DNA of 64,000 nt from Vespula vulgaris (Eukaryota > Arthropoda > Insecta > Hymenoptera > Vespidae): NCBI RefSeq assembly GCF_905475345.1, contig NC_066592.1, positions 4,967,001 to 5,031,000 of the forward strand, read 5' to 3'. Positions 39,466 through 50,399 of the stretch are shown piece by piece. Position numbers and translations under genes: made by a program. Position 1 is the first letter of the stretch. Each line of letters opens with the position of its first letter. The notes beneath the pieces are model-generated. The model was given only the letters and a program-made list of their open reading frames with translations, made no database searches and was not told where the DNA came from.

Positions 39466-40693
39466 TTCCATTCGGCATAGCGTATCCTTCCGAAGTCAAC
39501 GATCATCTTCTTTGAGCTTTTTCTTTTTCTTCTTTTTCCTCAGTAAGTAGATACACTAGGGCAGCACTGCAAGTTATTAGCACGCTCTAGTCGCGCGTTT
39601 GTCGTATCTATTTGAAAACATGTAAGAGAACCAATTGAATCATCGATTATCAAATGCATGTCAAAATTCATCGAGTATGTAGTACAGCTGTTAAGGGTAT
39701 AATAATAATCGTTCTCGAGGATACATACGTTGGAGATATTGTCGCGTGACTTTTCACGAAATCGAACTACGGTTGTCTCTCGAGTTGTACTATTTGTATA
39801 CAGTAGCTGAGCACAATAATAAGCTCGAGTTTCCCTCTCTCCCTGTAACTCTTTCTTTCTTCCTTACATCAGTCTATCTATCTGTCTCTCTTTCTCTCTT
39901 CCTTTTTTCTCTTTCTCTCTCTCTCTCTTTCTTCTTATATTATTCTCCTTTCTATCATCACTTTATGATAAATTCGCCCTTAACTTTTTACCGTCGGTCT
40001 CGTTTCTTTGCTTCGAGGAATACGTTGTATATCCTCTCTCCTCTTTTACAGACGTTAACATATACATTCATACATACATACGTTGCATAAGATAATGTTA
40101 AATATATCTAGAAAATATCGACAAGTATAAATAATAGTTTTCATTGAATATATGTCTTTGCTATCCTACTTGTCTATCGAGCTCGCATGCATGATCGTCG
40201 AACGTTGGATCGGGAAAACCCATTAATGATCGACATGTTCCAAGTATCAATGACGGTGTGTGTACTCGTTCGTCAGTATACGATAGGAAGAAAGAAACTA
40301 ATTATTATTCGATTGATTTATGAATTGACTTTTACCATTCAAATAATTTCCACGTAATGGATATATTCCAGAAGGAAAGAGGAAAAGAATTTATCATACG
40401 AGGGATAAAGTAGAGCAAAGGATGATCGCCGTCGAGGAATGAACTCGCGCGTACGATGACCCACGTTCGAAATAATTACTATCGTTCCAGCGTATTCCAG
40501 CGTCAATAGCAATTATTGTCGGACAAGTTTATTTGTTTGTTTGTTTGTTTATTTCCTTTTTTTTTAGAAAATTGACGAATCTGTTAATATAAATAAATGC
40601 TTATAGAGCACGTTCTTTTCTTTTTTCTTTTTCACTTCACTTTTTACACTTTACACTTTTCCACCTGGATCCTCCTTGAGGTAGAAAGAGAAA

Positions 40694-40744
<51 letters not shown>

Positions 40745-41901
40745 AATTCTGACTTTCGTAAGTTTTGTGATAAAAAAAGAAAATTAGATTCGTACGGTAC
40801 GATGCTTCTCGTCGTTCTTTCGCTCGTTCGTTCTTCTTGGTCGTTATTAGTCATCGAATCGAACGATTTGCATGCATGAAGCGTACTCGTCTCTTTGCCG
40901 CGTCTTCATCGACGATACGACCTTATGTTGTAGCAGGTAATACGCGAGAGAACTCCTTCTCCTTGAAAGAAGATGAAAATCGTTGGCAAACGTGTCTTTT
41001 GTTGATTAGCAAATCCGAGTAATTCATCGATTTTGACTTAGCGAGTACTCTGATTGACTGAGTGACTTACTGACTGACTACCAGCGCGAGTGGACGACCA
41101 TCGTACTCGTCGCTGAAGGATGTGGAAGTGGGGACAAGTGTTCGGGAGAAGGAGAGGAGAGAACTCGCTATGTAAAAGCTGACTTTTCGTACGAGAAAAT
41201 ATTTCATACATACACACACACACACACATACATGATTTGTTTAAAACAAACTTCTAAATTATTTTCAAAGAGATGTCTTTTTTATTCCCTTTACACATTT
41301 AATCTCGCGTTATTAAGATATGATAAAGATGAGAAAAATAATGTAGAATTTAAAGTATCGTGATATGTTGAATATGAATGTATAACGTTTTAAATTCATT
41401 TACTAAAATTCATTCGAATTCACTTTCACGAAGGGGGAGATAATTTTGTCTTGATAATGTCTGGATCTTTTAAAAACAACGATGTCAGACTACTCTGTTT
41501 TTTTTTTATAGGTTCGATTACTCGTAATTGATGGAAATAATGAAATTGAACGATCACTCTGAACGATATTTCTTGCTTTCTTGGAAAATGAAGAAATAAA
41601 CATATGATTAAAGCACATTTTGTGATATGGTTTTAATTAAATAATCAAATTTTTTATGTTCTCGTGGCATACGTTTAATTTTAATAAAATCTATTATATT
41701 AATATAAATAAAAGAATATTCGATGTAGAAAAATGAACTATGACATGCAAGACATGCATCTTTATCCTAACTAAAACTAATATTGGAAAAATGATTACTT
41801 AATACGTTTAGGTCAAGCAACGAATACAACTGAAAATTTTTGAACAACTATTAATACGGATAACTTGCGTGATCAATTATTAATTTCGACATAGGATGAT
41901 T
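39466..41901. other. Intergenic region upstream of GH9
   Basis: Contains the probable GH9 promoter on its left, CT-rich tracts at 39830-39940, a GA microsatellite (40694-40742) and the 3' flank of the CRAL-TRIO gene on its right. Open frames are translations of CT/GA repeats or have no similarity. Confidence 0.5.
40694..40742. repeat. (GA)n microsatellite
   Basis: Twenty-four GA units in intergenic DNA. Confidence 0.95.
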
Positions 41902-43234
41902 TTAATCAATCGTCAATTGTCGAAAAGATCCATCGAGACCGAAAATATCGTCGTGAGTCCTTGGTTTGCCTGGTCGAAGTGTTTCGTTTGCTACGACAGA
42001 TGTTTGTGCAGCGAACCACGGACCATATTCTTCTAATTTTTTTATCCAAGCGTCTATAAGTTCAAAGGAAAAATGAAAAAATAAATGAAGAAATGAAATA
42101 ACTTTGGAATATTTCAATTAACATTTAAATCAATTCAATATTCATACCGTGTATTGTTTGAATAGATCCAGCATTGCCGCCATATTCGATAGGTAAAATT
42201 TCTTTAGGTATATACTCGTAAATGGCTTCTAAGTTACTGTGCGTAAAAATTCGATTCCGTATCTTTTCTTTCAGGAAGGGTTTAACGAAATTTATAATCG
42301 TGTCGACTAACGGACTGATGTTCACTACGTGTACTTGCTTCAATTTCACGGGATAAGCTTCTTGAATGCAAACAAGGAATTTTTTTATGATCGTAGGAGT
42401 GAATTTGGCGAAATGTGCCGGTGTCGCGACACTCGCATCTAAAATATAAATATCACCGGCTACACCATGAATTTCTTCTTTGAGACGAACGTCTCCTATC
42501 ATCATCACGAGTTTCATTAGATTTGATACATTCGGTGTTAACATATCTTTCCTTTTTCCACGCATTACTATTACTCTACATCCATCCTTTGTTAAGCCTG
42601 GCAATGGTGGAAAATTTCTGTAAATAATTATTTATTATTATTTCTTCACAGTTCACAGAAAAGTATCACAGTTCTTAAAATTCTTTAAAAAATAGAAATA
42701 TTTTTAATATTAAATATTTTCATGAGTACGCTTACACTAGATCGAGTATTTCTTTTAATTCTGGCTGTGTGACGTCACGATTGTTGAAGAACTCCGGTAC
42801 GATTGCTCGCATCGTGAAATACATGTCAAGTTTCTTTTTGCATTTTTCCAATGAAAATTTGCATCCACGGAGAAATGTCATCAACATTGCATCGTCTGGG
42901 ATAAACAACAAGAACTAGATGATCATTTACGATCATGCGCAATATGTAAACGAATAATATCATTGATTAGTTACCAAAGAGATACATATTTATGAGCTAT
43001 CTTTTTTTGTACGTTTACGTCTGATTGTTTTATAAGTAACTTCTCATCATTGATACTTCTAGAAATAATATAATTGTATGAAGTAAATGTTTTACCATCG
43101 ACGTTAGGTAAATGTGGTTGTTTAATTAGCCATTCCTTGATGCTCTTCAAATCATTTTCTCGAGTCGTTACATTTTCATTGAGTCGTACTCTAATCAATT
43201 TTGACATCTCATCCTTCGGCTGTATTAGCAACAT
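41902..43234 (-). CDS. CRAL-TRIO lipid-transfer protein (alpha-tocopherol transfer protein-like)
   Basis: Exons 43234-43096, 42895-42736, 42617-42148 and 42053-41902 join to 306 aa, the usual length. Residues about 20-95 match the CRAL-TRIO N-terminal helical bundle (LKSIKEWLIKQPHLPNVDG, LMTFLRGCKFSLEKCKKKL). Residues about 100-265 form the Sec14-type lipid pocket, with VHVVNISPLVDTIINFVKPF and IPKEILPIEYGGNAGS, the signature of the insect alpha-TTP/clavesin group. There is no signal peptide, so it is cytosolic and probably carries a hydrophobic ligand such as a retinoid, tocopherol or phosphoinositide; the ligand is not predictable. The acceptor AG lies directly before the ATG at 43234. An in-frame ATG at 43207 is an alternative start. 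Confidence 0.93.
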
Positions 43235-43239
43235 CTACA

Positions 43240-43280
43240 AAGGATATATACATACATACATACATACATACACACGTATA

Positions 43281-43312
<32 letters not shown>
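43240..43312. repeat. TACA/TA microsatellite
   Basis: Tandem TACA units followed by TA units, just upstream of the first coding exon of the CRAL-TRIO gene and within its 5' intron. Confidence 0.9.
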
Positions 43313-44836
43313 GGATTATTATAAATTATTATTTTTTAAATTGTAATTTGTATCAAAAGAGTCAGCGTAATATTATTATCAGCATCTTATTGCAAGTAGA
43401 TTGCGTCTTATTGCGATCATTGCATAATGAATGATAATAAATGCAATGTAAATGGTTCAATGGAAACAAAGTAATAACACTTTTTTCCTTCTAAGGTGAG
43501 AGTTGTCGGTTTAACGTGAAATTTACCGAACACTTGATAGTTCAGTCTTTCGTTTAAAATAAATGACGCAAGCGCAAAGTTCGTCTATGTAAATTATTTT
43601 AAAACGACATGACATGTTTTAGAAGTAAAAAAAAATTAATCGAAGAAAGCGAAATTTAATTGCGTTTCAACATGACTACTGTTTACAGATTCGATTGAAC
43701 ATAATTTAACTAATATTCATTTCTTCGCTTTATCATTGTATATAAGTGTAATGTGTAATAATGCATTATAACACTACTTACGCAAGTAGTCAATGCTTAT
43801 GTGAGAAATTATGGCTGACCAACAGCTTTATTGCTCAACTGAAACTTTCTCCAGACTCGTCACGGTTCATGAAATAAGAGACTTTTGCCCTAACTTCTTG
43901 TCTTTTTTTTTTTATAATTTATAGAAAAAACACGATAATTAATATTACTTGTTTCTTGTGTTATTTTTTTCTTTTTTTTTATATAAATACGTCAATTAAG
44001 AACTTGACCGAGAATTTTAATTTATATAATGCCTTAATTATACATACATATAATTATATATTTTTATTTGCACTTTTACAGTGACGTAAATACATTATAA
44101 GAATAATTAAAATCAATAAAAAAATACAAATCGTATTCAAGATACAAGTTTTTGTTGTATCTTAATAACTCAACTCCAGTTTTACATTGATTTTTTCGAT
44201 TTGAAAATGTTTTTCTAGGTTATTGAAATATTTCCACGTGGAAAGTCTAACGCTGCCATTTGAACGAGTTTAAAGTTCACATTTCTAAGTGTGACACATT
44301 CATACAAGAAATAATGTCGAAAGATCGTAAAAAAAATTGTGCATTGCCAAATCACTATCCTTGGTGAAACCTGAAATTAGGCAACGCGATAGAAAGGTAT
44401 TTGCAATACCTTTCACAGTTACTGAGAAAATTGGTTTTACCATTTACATTCTCGAGTGTAAAATTACTAAATGCATTTAAGATAATACTCATAGCAATGT
44501 TTATTCTTGAAATGACATTACAAGTAGTATTACTTGAATAAATTCAATAATAGTCATATTTAAATCTCTTGAAAAAGAGCAATTTTTATGTTACTATTGT
44601 TTCTCCATGAATTGCTTCTTAGTATAACAAAAATTAGTTGAACGATTCATTTGAAATAAATCAGATAATCTGACCGCTAATGCATCGATAATTAAAGTCA
44701 ATTATTAAATTTAACTTTCTAGGAATTATTTATTTGTTATAGTTACTCACTTTGTATCTGATGTATATATATATATATATGTATATATATACCGCGTAGT
44801 AACCGATATGACAGGAGCACCGACGAAAGGATTTAC

Positions 44837-44949
44837 TTTGAGGAGGTGATCGAAAGTAATGCGAGAATCCGGACTGCTTGCTCGTCGAAGAGATGGAACA
44901 CGAACGACGGAGTGGGATAACTTAAGTCTTGGACCGGTTCTCCTTTATA
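44837..44949 (-). promoter_or_regulatory. TATA box and probable leader exon of the CRAL-TRIO gene
   Basis: On the minus strand TATAAA occupies 44949-44944, in GATATAAAGGAG. A donor (CTCAAA/GTAAAT, exon end 44837) follows at a distance that leaves a leader exon of about 80 bases. It would splice over 1.6 kb to the acceptor directly before the coding ATG at 43234. Confidence 0.45.
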
Positions 44950-46566
44950 TCGTGCTATACCCCACTCTTGATTTTACTTGCGGACTCCGAGTATATGTAT
45001 GCACAGCACTACGATGCAATTAAAAAATGCAATATTTGCGATTTTTGGGTGTTCAGATTTGTTGACCGTTGAATTCCTCTTGAAGAATTCTATAATAATG
45101 CTGTAAAAAAAAAGAAAAAAAAAACACTAAAAAAAAATTCTATGAAACGTTATTCGCAACAATTAAATATTGCTTTTACATTATACATTTTAGAGTATAC
45201 TTACGGTATACTCTACCACCAAGAAAAGCAGTTTACCAATGAAAGGAGTAAAGGTCGATATTCTCAATGTTACTTCTTTTTTTCGTTGTAAGCTACTAAA
45301 TTACATAAGATGTATGCATACGCGTCCACACACACAAGTTTTAATAAATATGAACAAACCTTAAAGGTATCTTTTTTAAAATTAACTCTCTTGGAAATAT
45401 TTTTCTTCAAATTGTCCGTTTTCATTTTTTTTTTGATTTTGTCTATCATTTCTTACCACTCTTTTTTAGACCATATTATCATTGAATTACGTAAATTATT
45501 TCAAATTGAGAAACTATGAATCTCTCATGATCTTATATTGATACGTTTTTCTCATCAATCTGTTACATTGTCACAGTAGACAAACGATAGGAAAATCTAT
45601 TATTATTATATGAATTTTTTGCTGTTATGTTTTAAATCAAAATATTACATTTAGAATATTTTTACAGGTAAAACGTTTAACAAGTAAATAGGTCAAGTTT
45701 GTTGAAAAATGATATTATAATATTTCTTATTAATTGTTTCAAATACAGTGTCAGGTTGCAAGGACAGACATCATTTATGTATTTCGAAATTTAATTGTAT
45801 AGATATGCATGCACATTACTGAATTTTAAATATATTTTATTTTTTATTCTTTTTACAGAAATTCATTTTATTCTCCCGTTTTATTCTCCTCACCTATTTT
45901 CTATTAAATATAAGATTTCCAAGAAAGTTTTTCCACTTTCAAATAAGTAAAATTATGTATTCTTTTCTTTGTAATTAATTACATTGAAATGCTTGACTCA
46001 TACGATGGCATAAGAAAGGGAGAAAGAAAAAGAGTGTGAAAGAGAAAGAGAGATAATTCACACGATTCGTTTTATTTTCTTTCAATAAAATCATTCGCCA
46101 TCGGGGGTCTGGTTTTAGTCGGAAAAGGGTTGCGTTAACTCAATATGATGAAAGGTATTCACGTGTGTAGAAAAGCGTACAATCGTAACGAGCGATTATG
46201 TAATTGTATGAAATTGCTTTTAAAGTAAGGCAAAAAAAAAGTATTGTGATATCGATGTTTACTTGCTTTCGTACATTGAACTCTTGGACGAATTATTGTA
46301 ACGCTTCGAAGCTTCTCTCTAACATTCGATTGCGATCAGTTACAACGACGACAAAGCGTATGTAATTATGAAAGCGATTAATTTATTTGCAAAATTTCCA
46401 CTTGTATACATGATCGTTCAAATATCACTTATAGTTTCAACAGATTGATTAGAATTTAATTTTCTTTCAGATTTTTTCTTTTTTCTTTTCGATCGAAAAA
46501 AGAAACAAAATGTCGAGATCTATCGGCAAGATTGAGAACTTCAAAAATGAGCCTAGGATTATTTTT
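44950..46566. other. Intergenic region, nothing recognised
   Basis: AT-rich sequence between two minus-strand genes. The open frame at 45310-45519 has no similarity I know. A weak GA-rich patch lies at 46018-46052. Confidence 0.5.
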
Positions 46567-48530
46567 CTATGATGAATCGAGAGTTATCAAAGCGATTAAG
46601 GATGTCAATGTGCCAAGGAACATGTTATGTTCGTTCAATATCGTATTCGATGCACTTGACACGTCGATCCTTCCTGCCAAAGTGTCGTTTAAAAATCTGT
46701 TCGATATATTTTCCTAAAAGATAAAACAAAAAGTAGTACAGGTAGTATATTTATACAAAACAAAACAAAAACCTGAATATTCAATCCTATCGCAATCGAT
46801 AATAACAGATTATTGTCTTACCAATTTTGTTTCAAAGCTGTTGTTGACATTTTCTGAGATTTGAGAACCATTCGTGTCTCGAATATTTCTAATTGGAATA
46901 TCATAAAAATGTTTGTCTGGATTACTACAATCTTGATCCTGACAGGAATGGCTTACAAGACTTTTAATGATATTTGGTAATTCTTCGATCATACGTATAC
47001 GGTAAAGAGTCGAAGCTTTTGGACCATCAGCAAAGAAGGACACACGTTTGATATCCTTCGAGCATAATTCTGTCACAATTACGAGCGTGTCGGATGGAGA
47101 AATCTTTGATTAAATGAAAAAAAAAGTATGTCAGTTTTTTTTTGCTTTTTTTTTTTCGTTCTCATTAGGTAAACATTTATGTTAAAGTATTAAAGGGAAA
47201 ATGGAAGTTAACCTCGTGATGTAAGAGATCTATTAAGGAGATAAGCTCGTTTTCCGGAATTACGAGTACCAGCATGTAACCTTTGTCACCTGAAATTATT
47301 TTTAGATTTTTTATTGTGCCATCGACCAAGTCAACATAGCTCGTTTGTAAATGTGAAGATTCTTGAAAAGAAAGCTCGTCATCCGTTCCATTGGTCGGTG
47401 GTCCGTTCAGGCAATCAATCATCGCTCGAAAAAAGGCAATTCTAATCTTGGTAAACAAGTCGAATACGTCCCAAATATCACCATAACTCGAAATATCTTC
47501 TTTCTGATAATTTCTTTGTAAATCCGAACTATTTCCTTTATCGTGTGAATCCATAGAATGTAACGAGTCATTCTGCTGCAAATCACGTTTACGAATTCTT
47601 TCTTTCGTGCTGTTTTTATTCGATTCACTTTCTTTTACAATGTCAACGTTTCCTTCGACGTCGGATAGGGAGGGAATAGAGAAATTTATAGCTGACAGAA
47701 CACCTAGATTATGATTATGATGACATATTAAATCCAGTGATGATAAATATATTCGAGAATATATACATATATAAAACCTACTTGTTGTCATTTCCTTAAC
47801 TCCATGAGCCCAAGTCAATAATTCAGATATTCGTGAACGTAGTGTTTGCTTACATTCGCACTCGTCCTCCTTTTTGCCAGGAAAAAGAAATTCATTCAAT
47901 TCTATTTTCATTGGTCCGTTATCTTCTTGATCGTCGACCTAATAAAATTTAAATGAAGATATTACTCGTACGATATCACCTAATGTTCGTACCTAAAATG
48001 CTCGTACTAAAATGTTCGTACTTGAAAGTATCCATGAACTGGAAACGAGTAAGTTCTCTCAAAATTATTCCAAAACTCTTCTCTTCTTTGCTTAGTCGTG
48101 TCAACGAGAATCAAGACAACGTTTCTTAGATGAGAAGAAGCAATGTTTGAGTTATGTTTCATAAAACTAGCGTTGTGTTTAGTCGTCAAGAATCCTTCTG
48201 AGTTCTTTAAAGTTGTCTCGAATCTCTTTTTACGTGGAATTTCCTTTGCGTGTTTCATAGTCATTTTTTCGTCAGACTTTGTCTCCAGTTTAGCTACATG
48301 CATTCTATCGTTCAATATCCTTTCATAAGAAACATTTTGAATGGAATTTAATGATTCTGGTATTGTCAACAGGGATGGAATACCTATTAAGAGATTTATT
48401 TATATTAATATAAATATTTTTTTTATCGAAAATCAGATTTACCTGAACGACCCATCAAAAAGCAACTGGATTGAGAGAAGATTGTGATAACTCCAATCAA
48501 AGAAATTAACAATAAACTAACTCTCAACAT
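46567..48530 (-). CDS. Secreted protein resembling a degenerate alkaline phosphatase
   Basis: Exons 48530-48443, 48383-48022, 47938-47782, 47703-47213, 47103-46822 and 46713-46567 join in frame to 508 aa. Residues 1-25 form a signal peptide; RKKR at 80-83 is a furin-type site; many N-glycosylation sequons follow. The C-terminus (MFLGTLTSLIALITL) could be a GPI-attachment signal. Segments line up in order with alkaline phosphatase: RNVVLILVD (116-124) with the first strand and metal Asp; ISELLTWAHGVKEMTTS with the SIxEWA-GIVTT region; DKGYMLVLVIPEN with GFFLxVEGG; SDTLVIVTE (370-378) with DTLxVVTAD; VSFFADGP (387-394) with VxxFxxGP. The His-rich metal ligands (DHxHH, DHSH) and the DSA nucleophile serine are missing, so an active enzyme is unlikely. 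The family link is my inference by eye; the gene model is stronger. The exon 4 donor is an atypical GTTAAC. Confidence 0.6.
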
Positions 48531-49850
48531 TTTAATTTACGAACGATCACGTTTTTTGAAGTTTCATATGATTCCTAGCCTTTCTATACGAAGGACAACT
48601 GAAAAAACAACGCTAAAATAAATCAATTCTAAGAGCAATGGACAAATGAACTCGTTATAACATTATTTTGTTTTGTTTGTGTGTGTTTTCTTTTTTTGAG
48701 ATTTTTCATAAGGAACGATATTGCATTTTCGATGGGTCGTTCGATTAAAAATCGATTTGTATTGGATATTGAGCAAATTCGATTAGCGGATATTCTTTGT
48801 ATTAAATTACATTCGACGGGGCTAGGTGTGTTCTAACGAAGTAAATACAATTAACGATTTGTCATTGAACAGCTGGTTAACTGCCTAGCTTCGTACTAGT
48901 ACATTAACCTAAATAATAAAGGATATCCAACTGTGCACACTCAAATGGGTTATTCTGTAACTATCTTTTAGTCGATACGGTGACATATTTCAGTCACTAC
49001 ATAGGTCACTTAAAGTATCGCCTTTAGTTCTATTTGTGCATTATTTTTATGTAAGCTTTCGTATGATCTTATTATAAATTGTAATAAATATATCAATAAT
49101 TTATTACAGTCAACATTACAATAATTAACTTATTACATTTCTATGATCTTATGATAAATTGTAAACATAATGTGTACATTGTTAACAGACAATTCGTAGT
49201 TAGAATAATTGACATTATTTCTCTTTTTGATAAGAATGATCATATTTAATTACATCTTCATGACATTATAATTAAATCGTACTTGAAAAAAATACAGTAG
49301 CATAGTATGGACGGTACGAGCAATGAATAATACTAAACTGTTGAAAGTTGTTGAAGTTGTAACTATCATGAGATATTTGCAATATACATGAGCACCAATT
49401 CCATTACATGCGTCACGAAAGAAGTCAGTCGGTCGACTTACTTCGATTAATAGTTCAAAATTTCATTTGAGTTAAAGTTTTATTAACTTTCCTGAGCTAA
49501 AGAATATTATACAACTGACATTAAATTCCATTAAATTTCAAATATATTTTTCATAATCACAACGAATCAAACGTTTTTGAAAGAATAAACAAATTAAATT
49601 CAAGTACTAAGAAGCAGCAATTCAAAGATGATCTTTTTTAGCCCTTAAAAACAATTTTTTTCATGACTATTGAAACTTATAAGAAAAAGATAAGAATGTA
49701 TAGTAAGTTTTAAAAAGAAAGATCAAAGAGGAAGGATGTTTCTTCTCGGTTACGTTTGTTACGTTGAAAAGTCTACTCTCGACTTGAGTCGTATGGAATT
49801 TGAATTATTAAATCGTCTATAGAAGCTGCTACGACGATACAAGAAACAAC
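48531..49850. other. Intergenic region between the phosphatase-like gene and Orco
   Basis: Divergent intergenic DNA. A minus-strand initiator-like TTCAGTTG lies near 48600, about 70 bases before the phosphatase-like ATG. No other structure recognised. Confidence 0.5.
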
Positions 49851-50012
49851 ATGGCGTCAAGGAACGCTCCGCAGGGGTCGCTAGAACGTCTACGCCTGGT
49901 TACCGGCACGCGATTGGTCCACGTTTGGCGCTTTAAAGATTGGAAGGGGTTTTCTTGGCTGGCAGGTAGTCATCGTGGAGGGAGGCTTGATAAAAGGTGG
50001 AGGGAGAAGTAA
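49851..50012 (+). other. GC-rich Orco promoter/leader with a 53-codon small ORF
   Basis: An ATG in a good context (AACATGG) opens 53 codons (starts MASRNAPQGS, ends RWREK) in DNA much richer in GC than its surroundings. An inverted CCAAT box (GATTGG) lies at 49911-49916. The region is 390 bases before the Orco coding start and may be promoter or 5' leader. Whether the frame is translated is unknown. Confidence 0.3.
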
Positions 50013-50059
50013 GGGAAAGAAAGAATAGAAAGAAGAGGGTGCCAGGTAAATCGCTTGCA

Positions 50060-50282
50060 GGTGATACGAGACTTACAACGCTGAAGACTGCGCAACCCTC
50101 TTCGTGAGTGTATGTGCGAAGAACGGATATAGTCGAATTGTTAGGCTAATAGGCTAACTTATTCCTTTTTTGAGTGATCAAAAAATACCATTGATCAGTG
50201 GTACTGCCTGATATTCTGTGCTTTGCGACTGGTGTTTGTTTACAGTTTTTTGTGCTGACCGGATATAAAAGCAACCGTAAAG
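50060..50282 (+). other. Probable non-coding first exon of Orco
   Basis: A clear donor (AAAG/GTAAGCC) ends at 50282. The next acceptor (TTGTTGTAG) lies directly before the Orco ATG at 50400, so a leader exon ending at 50282 and a 117-base intron are the simplest reading. The 5' limit is not known. The TATAAAA inside it (50264-50270) is probably fortuitous. Confidence 0.45.
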
Positions 50283-50399
50283 GTAAGCCACAATATATAT
50301 AATAGTTCTTCAAACGCAATATGATCGATATAACGTTTGTAAGAAAACAGCGTATCATCTAAGCCAGGATTTGAAATATTCAAACTTCGATTGTTGTAG

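Noticed and set aside
41505..41525. GGTTCGATTA resembling a tRNA B box
   Set aside because: No A box, acceptor stem or anticodon arm around it.
50264..50270. TATAAAA just before the Orco coding exon
   Set aside because: It would start transcription inside the leader intron; the donor at 50282 shows this is more likely exon sequence.
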